A stretch of 64,000 nt of DNA from Druceiella hillmani. Taxonomy: Eukaryota > Arthropoda > Insecta > Lepidoptera > Hepialidae. Positions 22,755 to 33,235 of this stretch are shown here, in pieces (positions within the stretch are counted from its first letter, which is position 1; every line of letters starts with the position of its first letter). The stretch is from positions 496,001 through 560,000 of the forward strand of contig JAYKKI010000139.1 of NCBI GenBank assembly GCA_039881145.1, given 5' to 3'. A program made the position numbers and the translations under genes. The notes below the pieces were generated by a model. It searched no databases. It saw only the letters and a list, made by a program, of their open reading frames with translations, and was not told the DNA's origin.

Positions 22755-23460
22755 TAACAAGCTTTATATCTAATTGACATAAAAATATTATTGGGTATAT
22801 AAAATTATATTGAAAAAACAATGCTTCTTTTGTTTCGCTGTTCACTTAACTAAAGATCTATGCTGATTTACAACTATTTTTATCGATTGGTGCAATAATT
22901 TAAAATATTCGAAAAATAATTTTGTTTTGGCATATCAATATAATTATGTGTCAATACACATATGATTGTTTTATCGCAAAAATATGATATGTATATTCAT
23001 AATAATGTAACTATACACATACTTAATGTTGTATTTTTAATATAAATATTCCTGCATTGATTTATTCCTTCCTTTTATTAACATCATGTAAACATTAAGT
23101 TTATAATCGACAGTTTCATTGCATGATTGATTTCACGGTGATGATGATGAAATAATAAATAATGAATAGCACTAAACAACGTATGTCTGCATGTCATGTG
23201 ATTCATAATATCGTTTTATTTGTAATAATAACTATATGATTCTACCTGTGACTTTTGCTCTCTTACTATGTAAATGTTTTTAGTAATATAATTTGTTGGA
23301 GTGACTTAATTTCTATAGTGCAGAGCGTAAAACACGTTGCACTGATTTTAAAAATGAAATAAATAGAAGAAGTTTCCGTGTTTGCCATAATTTTTCTCAA
23401 CATTTATATTTATTGCCTTTCTTCTCTAAACAATAGTGTTATTATGTATACTTTATCTTT
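22755..23460. other. 3' flank of CSP gene, AT-rich
   Basis: No AATAAA occurs close to the stop. A TATAAA variant is at about 22798 and the first clear AATAAA cluster is at about 23150. The poly(A) site cannot be placed. No other feature was seen. Confidence 0.4.
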
Positions 23461-23464
23461 CGAT

Positions 23465-23585
23465 TTACGATGTATATGATCTATGTGCAAAATTTTATTG
23501 AAATTCGTTGAATCATATAAGTTTTTGAAAAGACAAACAAATAAATAAACAACGTTTCACTATTATTATAATAGTAAAGATCAGA
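23465..23585 (+). mobile_element. retroelement 3'-tail-like fragment
   Basis: ATGTGCAAAATTTTATTGAA, ATTCGTTGAATCATATAAGT, then ACAAACAAATAAATAAACAA and TATTATTATAATAGTAAAGAT. This resembles the generic insect LINE/SINE tail (CCAAATTTCATCAAAATCCGT ... AATATTAGTATAGAT). Diverged; identified by pattern only. Confidence 0.35.
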
Positions 23586-23589
23586 ACAG

Positions 23590-24470
23590 GTACACTGTTA
23601 TTAATATGGGTTTAATATTAAAACATGTTAACAAATTATAAAGCGATTTACCTATCAACTTATTTCCATAAATATCCTAATTTTAAGAAGTATTATTATA
23701 AAAATTAATAATATTAATATAAATATTATAACTGGCAATATTATAAATACTAAAACTAACTTAAGTTGCACTTGTTTGTTTCGTTTTCATGCCCGAATGA
23801 CTTACCAATCTTCATAAAAACTTGCGTACAAGTAACTTTTAAAATGCATATAGAATATTTTTGTATTAAAATAAAATTCACTTTCTTTATCGAGGAAAGT
23901 TTCGATTTTATGCTGCCTCTTTAGGAAAATGAAGAGTAAAGACTAAAGCGCTACAAATCGAATAGGCTCTTAACGCACGAAACGTTACTCGTATACCATG
24001 GAATGACTCGTGCTAAATGTACTCGCTTAAATGTTAATTTTTTTTTTGTGTCCCAATGTGAACCGAACCCTCGCAGTGTGAGTTATACCCGTATTTGGTC
24101 CCGAACCCGTATTTGATCTCTTCTAACTAACGTTGTTTTACATAGACACTCGTTTTTCGGGGTGAAAAATACAAACGTTCACCTCTTCATTATAAATAAA
24201 ATAAATTTACTCATTTGCAAGAAAGGGGCACTTACAATTTTTCGGATTAGGTGAAGTAAAAGTATAAAGAATTTAGATTTTATGAACAAAATTAAAGAAA
24301 TATTATTAAATAGGCGTTAAAAAGTTTTGGCTTATAAATTAGAATTTCGCAATTTGTTTTTTTTACGGTTTTCAAATTGCTCTTTCCAACAAAACTTGTT
24401 TTCAACTGACAATTTAACAAGAGTGACAAAAGAAAAAAAAGAAAATAAGTACGAGTGTAGCCTCTTTTTA
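23590..24470. other. AT-rich intergenic DNA, nothing recognised
   Basis: No supported feature apart from chance-length open frames. Confidence 0.5.
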
Positions 24471-24477
24471 CCAAAAT

Positions 24478-24870
24478 GACTGCTGCAATTCTTCACAGCA
24501 TGCTCAGGATGAGGTTTTTATTGATCTCTTGGGGAATACACCCCTATTCTGACGTAATAACTGTTTAAAGCTCCCGGATATTTTAACACTTTGTTTTAGA
24601 AATGCTCAAATGATTGAGGCCGAAACTTTATTCTGGCCATTCTAAACGGCAAATCCCAAGATCAGTCAAATAAGCTACTTTGCCTGCCAGAGGTGCTCAA
24701 GTGGACGATAACTGTTCGTGAAGATAGCAGCAGCTCCTCTAATGGCTAGTGTTGATTGTGCATGCGGAATTAGGATTTTCTCGATTTGTCGTTGTGCATT
24801 CAGAGAATCATTTTTAAAAAAAAAGCTAACCCTGTACGATCTTAAAAAGTTATTTCTACCCAAAATATGA
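24478..24870 (-). pseudogene. Tc1-like transposase remnant, C-terminal half
   Basis: In three shifting minus-strand frames the order of Tc1 transposase landmarks can be read. First SLNAQRQIEKILIPH (family: LTAQRYIEEILEPHV), then YLTDLGICRLEWPE (family: YL..-I-LLEWPA-SPDLNPIEH), and finally IPQEINKNLILSML-stop-RIAAVI (family: IPQEEI-NLI-SM-RR--AVI). The region normally holding the second catalytic Asp (DNA-P-H) reads LHEQLSS, so the catalytic residue is gone. Stops and frameshifts confirm a dead copy. The 62-codon frame at 24675-24863 is one piece of it. Terminal inverted repeats were not found. Confidence 0.7.
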
Positions 24871-25883
24871 CGGTACTTTACTAAAACATAATAAGGTACT
24901 TGACCTTATAAAATTTGTAACGAAAGAACTTAAACAATAATATCAATAATTAAAATTACTTGAACATTTATTTTTAACTAAAGAACACCTAACCATAATC
25001 GCTGACAAAACTTTTAATTCCAAGCGAAGATTTTAAGATAAATTCGAAATTTAAAAATTTAGAAAATATCATCTTACCTACTAATACGTTTTAATAGGCA
25101 GACAAATATTTCCAATTATTGGACTGCATATAAAAAATCTCTTTTTAATAAGTTTTCCATACGTGTACCGAGAAGTTTTAGATTCGCGTTTTACTTTTTT
25201 TTGCAAAGGAAAGTATTATTTGTCACATTACCTTGCTGTAAGTTAATGGTAGATAATTTAATCACACCAGTATTTTTTTTGTAAAAACAAATTAGTAACA
25301 CAGAATTTAAGACACGCTTTTAAAGTGATAATCAAAATTTTAATATACTAGGCTACAACCATAAAAACCTACCTAGTATGATTAGAACTCATCTACGTGG
25401 GTTCTTAAACATTTATACATTTACAACAAATTATGTGTACATAATATTTCTATTAAACTATTTACATATACTAAATTTACACAAATTATACTATCATACA
25501 TTTCACATGCATAAAAACAAGGTACTTATTTTAAAAGTCATAACATTTACAACCATCGCTTTAGTTTTCCTGCAATCATTCGATAGGCTTTGAAATAATT
25601 TTTCATAATTTCAAAACCCTGTTTTTTGTAATTTCATTTGGCTCGAGAATATTAAAAAAGCCACATTTCTGTTACATACTTTTCAATATATCTCTCGTGA
25701 AATTATGAAAAATATGAAACCTAATATTAAAAAAAATATATACTTAAACTTACAAATTAAATATTTTTGAGGACAGTGCAATTAGATCGTTCAATGGATA
25801 TTGTAAAATAAATAAATAAAAACGTCCGGATCCCGCCCCCTTAAAATGTTAAATGAATAATATTATTGAAAATTACCTAATGA
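24871..25883. other. AT-rich intergenic DNA, nothing recognised
   Basis: One 71-codon open frame (25378-25593) is AT-codon rich and has no motif. It starts next to AGTATGATTAGAACTCAT, an 18-mer that recurs at 60319. Confidence 0.45.
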
Positions 25884-26030
25884 GATGTGCGCGGTTTAAC
25901 ACACTTTATTACTATGCCCAATTTCAAGCTTCCTCGTCAAGCAATTTCTGAGAAAAGTACCTGTAAAAAATAGGAAAGTGATCTTATAAGTGTAGTCTTT
26001 TTCCTTTTGAGGTAGAGAAACGGAAAAACT
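25884..26030 (+). repeat. dispersed repeat family A, copy 3
   Basis: ATGTGCGCGGTTTAACACAC, then CAATTTCAAGCTTCCTCGTC and AAGCAATTTCTGAGAAAAGT, then AAAGTGATCTTATAAGTG and TTTTTCCTTTTGAGGTAGAG. All family landmarks are in order, which makes this one of the best preserved copies. Confidence 0.65.
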
Positions 26031-26379
26031 TAAATGTCATATTTAATTTTCCATATATAAATCAGAGTGTTTAAGTTTTTTGTATTTAACTTTAGCTAAA
26101 TTTACGCAATAAAAAAAATCTCCATTTCATTATTTTGGAATATGTCTTAAGAACTGATCACCAATGGTTTGCTTTTAAAGTAATTTAAATGTTAAAATAA
26201 AACAGTTTGAAATTTAGTTTTATGCATAGTTCCTACTATATATTTATTCCAAAGGAATTACAACAAAAAAATTTAACAAAAAACTTCCACATTTCGGCCA
26301 TAATATCATTAAATATAAAAAAAATATTTAAATGTTTCACCTCGATTAAGGTAAATAACAGTAACTTTTTTAATACAGG

Positions 26380-26512
26380 AAACCTCATAAAGTTGTGTTG
26401 TCACCATGGTGGGTTCATTACAAGGCATACTTCCTTTGACGGTGCGGCGCACCGCAGGGGCCCAGGTTCGATTTTCTATCTCTTAAAACAGAAAAACAAA
26501 TAAAGTTAAAGA
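26380..26512 (+). mobile_element. possible tRNA-derived SINE fragment
   Basis: GGTTCGATT at 26465-26473 matches the core of a pol III B box. It is preceded by a GC-rich stretch (GGTGCGGCGCACCGCAGGGG) that stands out from the AT-rich surroundings. No cloverleaf could be folded and no clear A box was placed, so this is not called a tRNA. Confidence 0.25.
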
Positions 26513-26514
26513 CG

Positions 26515-27138
26515 AAGAATTTACTTAAATAAATAAATATTTTGGATAATAAATAGACATCGATAAATAAATATTTTATTTAAAATAAATAGATTGTTTG
26601 GACATAAAAATAGGTGAACCGAATAACTGTAAAAATACAATTCTATTGACTTATTGAGAACAATGGTTTTGTTAAGCGACTTCATTGTAAATAAATTTAA
26701 GCTAAAATAAACAATTTTCGTAATGGAGTAAATTCATATCAATAAAATAACTTTCGTAAATCTGATTTTTTAACGTTACTTAAACTGGCACATCATCTAC
26801 AGATATTAATAAAATTAAGCGAAATCAATGGCATCTTATTATTATTGTTCGTCCCTTATTTAATGATGGAACCTTATTCCTTTTCCGGAAAAATTATTTT
26901 AATATGTTTGGATACGAAATTTACACACAATGATGAAATTTTATGTACTATTTGATATCGGATAAATTTCCAAAGACCCCACAGACTAACAGACGCTCAA
27001 GTTGATAATATACGTTTCGTCTGTGTGATTTAGTTAATATAGAAAACTTAAAAACGGAAAATTATTGTATTCAAACTATGTTTCCCCATCTTTTTTCAAG
27101 CAACATTAAACTATTCAATGCCATTTTCTTAGTATCGT
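26515..27138. other. AT-rich intergenic DNA, nothing recognised
   Basis: Repeated AAATAAATATTTT phrases near 26530-26590 are the only structure. Confidence 0.5.
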
Positions 27139-27322
27139 TATCATCATCATCATCATTAGCCGGAAGTAGTTCACTGCTGAAAATAGGCCTCCACATTAAC
27201 TCCCATAAAGATCAATCCCGCGCCGCCTGCATTCAACGCTTTCAGCAACCTTTGTCAGGACATCTATCCATCTTACAACAGGTCATCTCTCTCTGCGTCT
27301 TCCGGTCTCTGGTCCCTATTTG
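27139..27322 (-). pseudogene. RTE-like LINE fragment, extreme C-terminus and 3' tail
   Basis: Read on the minus strand in mixed frames: TGRRRE, WIDVLTKVAESVE and AARD-stop-SLWEL, then FSS. This parallels the family tail GRP-TRW-DDL-KVAG, ARDRSLWRS and EAY-QQW. It ends at a (CAT)n run on the plus strand (GATGATGATGATGATGA on the element's own strand), the usual tail. An 81-codon plus-strand frame across it is a shadow. Confidence 0.6.
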
Positions 27323-27324
27323 AA

Positions 27325-28390
27325 CATTTTACTAATATTATTTATTTGTATTATTATCTCTCTTTAACAAAATTTTAAAAATGTTTGTAAATTTATCAGA
27401 ATTTAAATGCGCACAATGCCAGGGGCATGATAAAGAAGGTTAACTTCTATTCCATGTTCATTTAATTAATTGACAAAGAACCCACTTTTAAAAAGTTTAA
27501 TTAAAGAAATAAAATGCCATAAAAAGTAAAAATAGTACAAAAGAAAATATTTTTAATGAAAAAAATCTTCAATATATTCGTTGTTCTTATGTAAATACGC
27601 ATGTTAGCACTATTCTGAAATTAATATTTATTAAATTGTGGAATTCTCTCGTTTGTTTTGATAATTTCATATAATTTTAATAAATTTATATTTATCAGTC
27701 TACAAACAGAATTCTTTCCAAAAGTTTCTAACAAATTTATCAAAAAGATTGTCATAATTACAATCTCCGCAATATTTCCGTATAAAATATACGGACCGGA
27801 TCTACGCTCTTCACAGAAACCTCTAAATAACACTTGTGGTGACGTTTGATTTTTAAACTAAACATGCTTATTAATGAATCGAAATCCGTCCACTATTTAT
27901 CGTAGGTAACAATAGACATCATCTGTCCCATAATCAAGCGTTATGAAAACGTATAATTAGCTAAAATCCTATGTGGAAAGGAAATTTTCCTGAGAAATAA
28001 TTTCAGCCCAAATATGCTAAAAAATATAGAATACATCATTATTGCTTTTAACGTAGCGATACGCTACAAGCAAATTAATTTTACAATATACACAAACTAC
28101 ATTCGTGGCTAAAACAGTGAAAAATTATTCTAATTTCTTGTGTAATATTAAAAAGAGAGTAAGCTCATTTAAAGAGAAAATTATTTTACATATATGTTCA
28201 TACTCGTTGCGTATTAATAAATTTCGTCCAATTGATTTATTTTTATGGTTTTAGTGTATATAACGTTACTTAACATTTGGGTTATGTTTACATCAATGCT
28301 TGAAACAGAGAACGCTGTTTTTGTGTGATTCTACGTTTACATTTAAGTATGAGATATAGTTTAGCTATATTATCTATATTTCGCAAAGCT
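27325..28390. other. AT-rich intergenic DNA, nothing recognised
   Basis: Two opposing ~65-codon frames at 27621-27849 overlap each other and have no motif. Confidence 0.5.
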
Positions 28391-28454
28391 ACATGAATTT
28401 CATCATTAAATTATTACAAGTTATAGAGTTTCAGTTTAATAAAAAATTTTGCAG

Positions 28455-28600
28455 AAAACCTATGACGAATGTAGTCGTTATAATTGAAGGACGATTAAAT
28501 ATTTTTTTTGGAAATCCCATCCGACCAAGAAAAGCCGTTGGAGAAAGTCCAAACCCAAGAAAATTCGCTGTTTTTCAATTACAACAGCGTCATAGGTTTT
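28455..28600. repeat. inverted 13-mers enclosing about 120 bp
   Basis: AAAACCTATGACG at 28455-28467 faces CGTCATAGGTTTT at 28588-28600 as a perfect inverted match. This could be the ends of a tiny inverted-repeat element; no target duplication was assigned. Confidence 0.35.
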
Positions 28601-28657
28601 TACCCGTCGTGGTTTTTTTTTTTAATTTTTAATTTTACTTCTTATTTTATACTTTTT

Positions 28658-29035
28658 AGAGATAAATGAAAATATTCGTTTACAACAAAATGTTGCAGCG
28701 CCCCCTGGTGAGCAAACATCACAACACCTAGCTGAGAACCATCGCCGATTGTTCCAATATTTTCCAATATTATTATTTTGTTTCTGAATGTGTAAAAATA
28801 TTTTGGAGATAAATGAACATTCGTTTGGAACAAAATATTTGGACGCGAGCTAACACCATAATACCGATCTAATATCGATTGGAAAACTATCGCCGGTTAA
28901 TCCAAACTATTTTACAAAAACCCGTGTCCAAATCGGTCAAACAATTGGGGAGATAAATGGGAAAATTGGTTTACAACAAAACGTTTATTGCGGCGCCCCC
29001 TGGTAAGTATTCACCTTAACAACTATCTAATATTC
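28658..29035. repeat. degenerate tandem array, about 145-bp period, three copies
   Basis: GATAAATG recurs at 28661, 28808 and 28952, each time within GGAGATAAATGAAAAT-like context and followed by TTCGTTTACAACAAAA. GCGCCCCCTGG recurs at about 28698 and 28993 (two periods apart), while the middle copy has GACGCGAGCTAACACC at that place. The phrase ATCGCCG(A/G)TT is in copies one and two. Confidence 0.7.
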
Positions 29036-29575
29036 ATTACGTAATAAATCACAAATATTTTACAGAAATGGTTCGTTATTGCGCTGTGTACGAGTGCTAA
29101 GAAAGCAATCAAATAAATAATTAAGGGAGATTGTTTTGTCTCCTTTTTTATGTTTATCGTAACAAATTTTATATTGTGTCGCCAACTTATTTCGTAAGTA
29201 CTTATAATTTTGTGTCTACAAACATATTAATGAGCAGTTTTAAATTTTAAACTGTTCTTAAAAGTCATTGTTTTGTTTTAACGCGATGTAGTTGGAAAAC
29301 GTATCCTTGTAGTGTCGGCCTAGTAATAATAAGCGTACATTATGTTGTTTATTAAGGAATCTTTCACATCGAGCAAATCCAATCAAGTCTAAAGTACAAC
29401 GAAGACAATATTTCATTGTATCATATTTATAAATAAAGAAAACATACTTTTATTTACGATTTACTATTTTTTCAAATTCTATCTTAATGTTATTATTAAC
29501 AAATCATTTTTACACAATTAAATGTATAGTGTAATATACTTGTTAATATAATTACATTTTTACAATTAGATAATT
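29036..29575. other. AT-rich intergenic DNA, nothing recognised
   Basis: No supported feature. Confidence 0.5.
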
Positions 29576-29579
29576 TAAT

Positions 29580-29875
29580 GAAGACGTGAGCGTCAGTATA
29601 AATTTACTGCGGTAGCGTGCTATCAAGACAGTCATTCGATCGATGCTATTGGTTAGAAAGAGAAACAGCTATGATTCTGACGTATAGCGTCAATTCGCTC
29701 GATTGGCGCGATTGCACGTAACGATCGAGACCGATTTGCAGTAATAGTAAGCATTCTTTATCTGCACGCTGCAGACAGCCCTACATTAATTTACGCACAC
29801 ACACAAACGGATACAGATAGGCGATCTAATAGTGTAGGCAAGTAAACGGTATGGAGTGTCTAGGGTGTTACTATA
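29580..29875. other. GC-richer block, probable old transposon fragment
   Basis: Composition is markedly less AT-rich than the flanks, with many CpG-containing words (GTAGCGTGCTATCAAGAC, GTCATTCGATCGATGCTATT, TCGCTCGATTGGCGCGATTG). Non-coding in all frames. It looks like a family I have met in moth and butterfly DNA but cannot name. Confidence 0.3.
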
Positions 29876-31820
29876 TTATTGATGATTTGTGATAAATTAA
29901 CTAATTTCATATCAAACGATGTACATAACGTTAGAAGCGCATACCAAACTCGTACTTAGCCGGTATAATTATTTTAAAATTTCTCCCATATTAGTTTTAA
30001 TTTTCACGGGAATTCAAACATAGATATTAAATTAAATACGGCGGGGCTATTGTTACAGAAGTATTTCCTTTCATTCGACGTGACAGCTGTTTTATACATA
30101 TATATGTGTGTGTGTGAATTTGTCTCACATAGCTGATTGACATGACGGAAATATCCCACCTCGTCAGGAAGATGTAAAATTACATGAGATTATTTACTTG
30201 GGTTTATAGCAATTTGTTAGCATTAAATTATAATATTCTTTTAATATAATTTAGTAACGTATGGTTTTGAGAGACGAGTTTTAAAAAACTTTTAGTAGAT
30301 GATTCAGTTATTAGTCCATCTACTTTATGACTTTTTGGAAATTTAAGGATTTTTTATAAAAAGAGAATAAAAAGCACACACACAGCATAAAATTTATGCT
30401 GTGGATGTTTATTAAGGTTTATTTTTGTCCTATAAAATAAGAAAAACGTTAAGTAAAGCTATAACAATATTTAAAGCCCAATAAGGCAAGAGCAACGTCA
30501 CTTTGGTGATTATACATTTGTATAATTACTACGCACTGGGTAGCTATTTGTTCTCGTTATACTAAAACAATATGAATCAATTTATTTTTTTCAAAATTAT
30601 GTTTTTACAAGATGTTAACCCGCAACAGACATGCCAAGCCACAAAAAATTCCGAAAACATGTTATTTTATTCTCCTGAATAATTTTTTCAAGAATATACT
30701 CAATGATAGGCAAACCCCATACTATTATTTTATGTTTTGATTATTTACTTTTGATATGTTAAAAATTTTATGTATCCAAAAATTTAATGTAATGTTTTCT
30801 CGTTTTCAGTACGTAAATAATTTGGTTTGACATATTCTAAACGTACTTGTTTTATTAATTATGTTTTATTTCTTAACATCAGACCAATTTTTACCTGTGT
30901 CTTTTTGTACACGTTCAATTATATCAACTTAGCAAATATAATTAGGGAAAAATAAGAAAAAAATTCCAAAATAGCAATATCGTAATAATTAATTTTATAA
31001 TGTGATATTCTAATAACTCACCCCATTATCTTATTATAGTTATAAGGGGATTTCATATAAGCCATTTCGTTACCGTTATTTGAAATCTATCCACTTCTCA
31101 CATTATCTTGTCTAATTTCCAACAGCGTGACACTTTTAATGACACCAGGCAGTCGTATAAACTTTTCACAATAATTTTTACAAAAGTCACTAAACTTATT
31201 AAGCTCAAAAGTAACTATTATTTATTTTATAGTAAGTAAAACTTCATTAAAAGAATGACAAACTTATGTCAGCATACGCCTTGAAAAGAATTCCTCTGAG
31301 CTCGCACTATGTCGCATTATATATGAAATTATTTAAATATAATCGAATGCAGACAAAATGAAGACAGCCTCTGCCTTCACGTTTTGCATAATCTTGAGAG
31401 TATCTGCCGATGATAACTTGAAGTGTACTTCGTAATATTCAAACTTTAAGGAGAGTTCCTGGTTCAAAATTCAGATTAAGTCGATTGTTAACAAATCAAA
31501 ATTTCGTAAGTCCAAAGTGTGTAAAACTTTAGCTGCCTTGAAATATATTTTAGGTTATTGTGGAATGTGTGTTATGAATTTACTTTAAAAAGATTATTAA
31601 TTATTAATGATGGATTTTCTGAGTGAGTAAGTTAATTTATATTATACAATATTTTTTTCTTCCGATTGGTATTTTTTAAAATATAGTCTTAAATAATATC
31701 GTTAAATATTCATATTTGAAATTTTGAATATTTTAATTTATTATCATTAATCTATACATATTTTTATTCAATTGACAATATGAAGCTCCTCTGGTATTCT
31801 GATTTATTACATAAAATATC
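29876..31820. other. AT-rich intergenic DNA with one small palindrome
   Basis: ACAGCATAAAATTTATGCTGT at 30382-30402 is a near-perfect palindrome next to a CA-rich run. No gene or RNA was seen. Confidence 0.5.
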
Positions 31821-31824
31821 GTTG

Positions 31825-32400
31825 ATTCAGAACTTACTCAAATTTCATCAATCTTAATCATTTTCAAAGTAAAACTCCTGAAAAAGAAGTGAATATTTCT
31901 TCCTAAAAAGAAAGTCAACCTCACTATTAATCCATTTTTGAAAGTCTTTTTCAAAGGGACGTCACACCACATAAACACCAATCGTGCTCAATCACCCTAT
32001 TAATCCCTTTACGAAATGAAACTCTTTAATAAGAAGTCAAAGTTACTTTCTAAAAAGAAAGTCAATGTCGTCCTGCTGACCGTTTTAGGGGAGTATCTTC
32101 TGAAAAGGAAGCAAATAGTAATTTAAAAAAAAAACTCAACATCACAATCGTAATCCATTTTAGAAAGTCTTCTTCAAAAGGACGTCACACTAAACACGCT
32201 CAAATTTCATCACTCTATTAATCCTTTTAAGAAATGAAACTTCATAGTAAGAAGTCAAACTTATTTTCTAAAAAGAAAGCCAATCTTTTAAGAATGAATC
32301 TTCTTAAAAAGAAGTCAATATTATATCCTGAAAAAATTTAACATTCTTCTCTCAATCCTATTAAGAAAGTTTTTTTAAAAAGGATATCGCACCACAAATG
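31825..32400. repeat. degenerate tandem array, about 200-225-bp period
   Basis: AATCCATTTTTGAAAGTC at 31929, AATCCATTTTAGAAAGTC at 32152 and AATCCTATTAAGAAAGT at 32353 mark three unit starts. Within units GGACGTCACAC(C/T)A, CTATTAATCC(T/C)TTTA and TTCTAAAAAGAAAG(T/C)CAA recur in order. A partial unit lies upstream (from about 31825). GAAGTCAA/CTAAAAAGAAAGTC words recur two to three times per unit, so the unit itself may be built of half-units. Confidence 0.65.
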
Positions 32401-32789
32401 CTAATCACGTTTACATTTCCTAAACGTCGATCATCGCTAACTTTCAACAATCGAGTGCTTTCCATTTAATGGCTCAATTGCTTTCAACAAGACCTTGTTT
32501 CGTGCCATAAGAAGTTTTACTTCATGAAACATTATTTCTCTATGGATTTCGGTGGAAGACATATATATTTTTATTTTAACACTTCGACGTATTTAAACAC
32601 TTTGCAAACTTATTGCTATATGTCTCAGTGTAACATTGTAAGATAAATTATACCTTTAAATATTAATAATATAATTACTATATTAATATTAGCGTAATAT
32701 TAACTAAATTAGCAAAACAAATTAGGTACAATTTACTAGGGATACAAAATAGTATAGGAATAGAAGCAATAGAGTAGCGACAGGTAATC

Positions 32790-33235
32790 GAATTTAGAAT
32801 ATATTCTCTAGACAACTTTTATATACTTAAATCGACATTAGGTTTCAAATATTAGGATCAAGTTTATTCCTAAATTTGGTAGCGTGTACGGTAAAATAGT
32901 TCTCGTGGAAGGAAGTGTTGTGTTCAGGAATAAGAACAATGAGGACGTATTTAGAACATAGTCTAAGCCTATTAGTCTCTAGGGCTTTGTGTCTAGAATT
33001 CAGATAAGAAGGACCATAAATATTCTACAAAATACTAAATATTAGACATAGAATATGTAAATTCTGTATGTCACATATTTAGAACCCGTTAAAATGCGAC
33101 CAAAATTCGAAGATATAGTAATATTTTCCCAGGCTAAACAAATAGTGAATAGGTAATTTTTGAAACAGTTCTGTTTCATTTACTTGATCTTCTCTGGGTT
33201 TGGGGTGAACAAATCGCTGTATTCTAGCAAGAGTA
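32790..33235 (-). pseudogene. LINE ORF2 C-terminal remnant (Jockey/CR1-like)
   Basis: Minus-strand frames give PKPREDQ, TELFQKLPIHYLFSLGKYYY and YLNSRHKALETNRLR, then LIVLIPEHNTSFHENYFTVH and ATKFRNKL (the IPEHNT part at about 32911-32932). Sequence of this type (short lead, LPIPNHNT-FY--SF-V-A-RLWN-LP, then SL--FK--L) follows the reverse transcriptase domain in Jockey/CR1-type LINEs. Stops and frame changes interrupt it. The catalytic region is not present here. Confidence 0.5.

Noticed and set aside
22430..22780. Minus-strand open frames of 116 and 108 codons over the CSP second exon
   Set aside because: They overlap an exon whose plus-strand translation has clear family motifs and correct splice sites; the minus frames have no motif and are shadows.
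26464..26473. tRNA gene at the B-box match
   Set aside because: No acceptor stem, anticodon arm or A box at suitable spacing could be formed.
26207..26503. 98-codon plus-strand open frame
   Set aside because: AT-codon rich first half, then runs through the GC-rich SINE-like patch; no domain recognisable.
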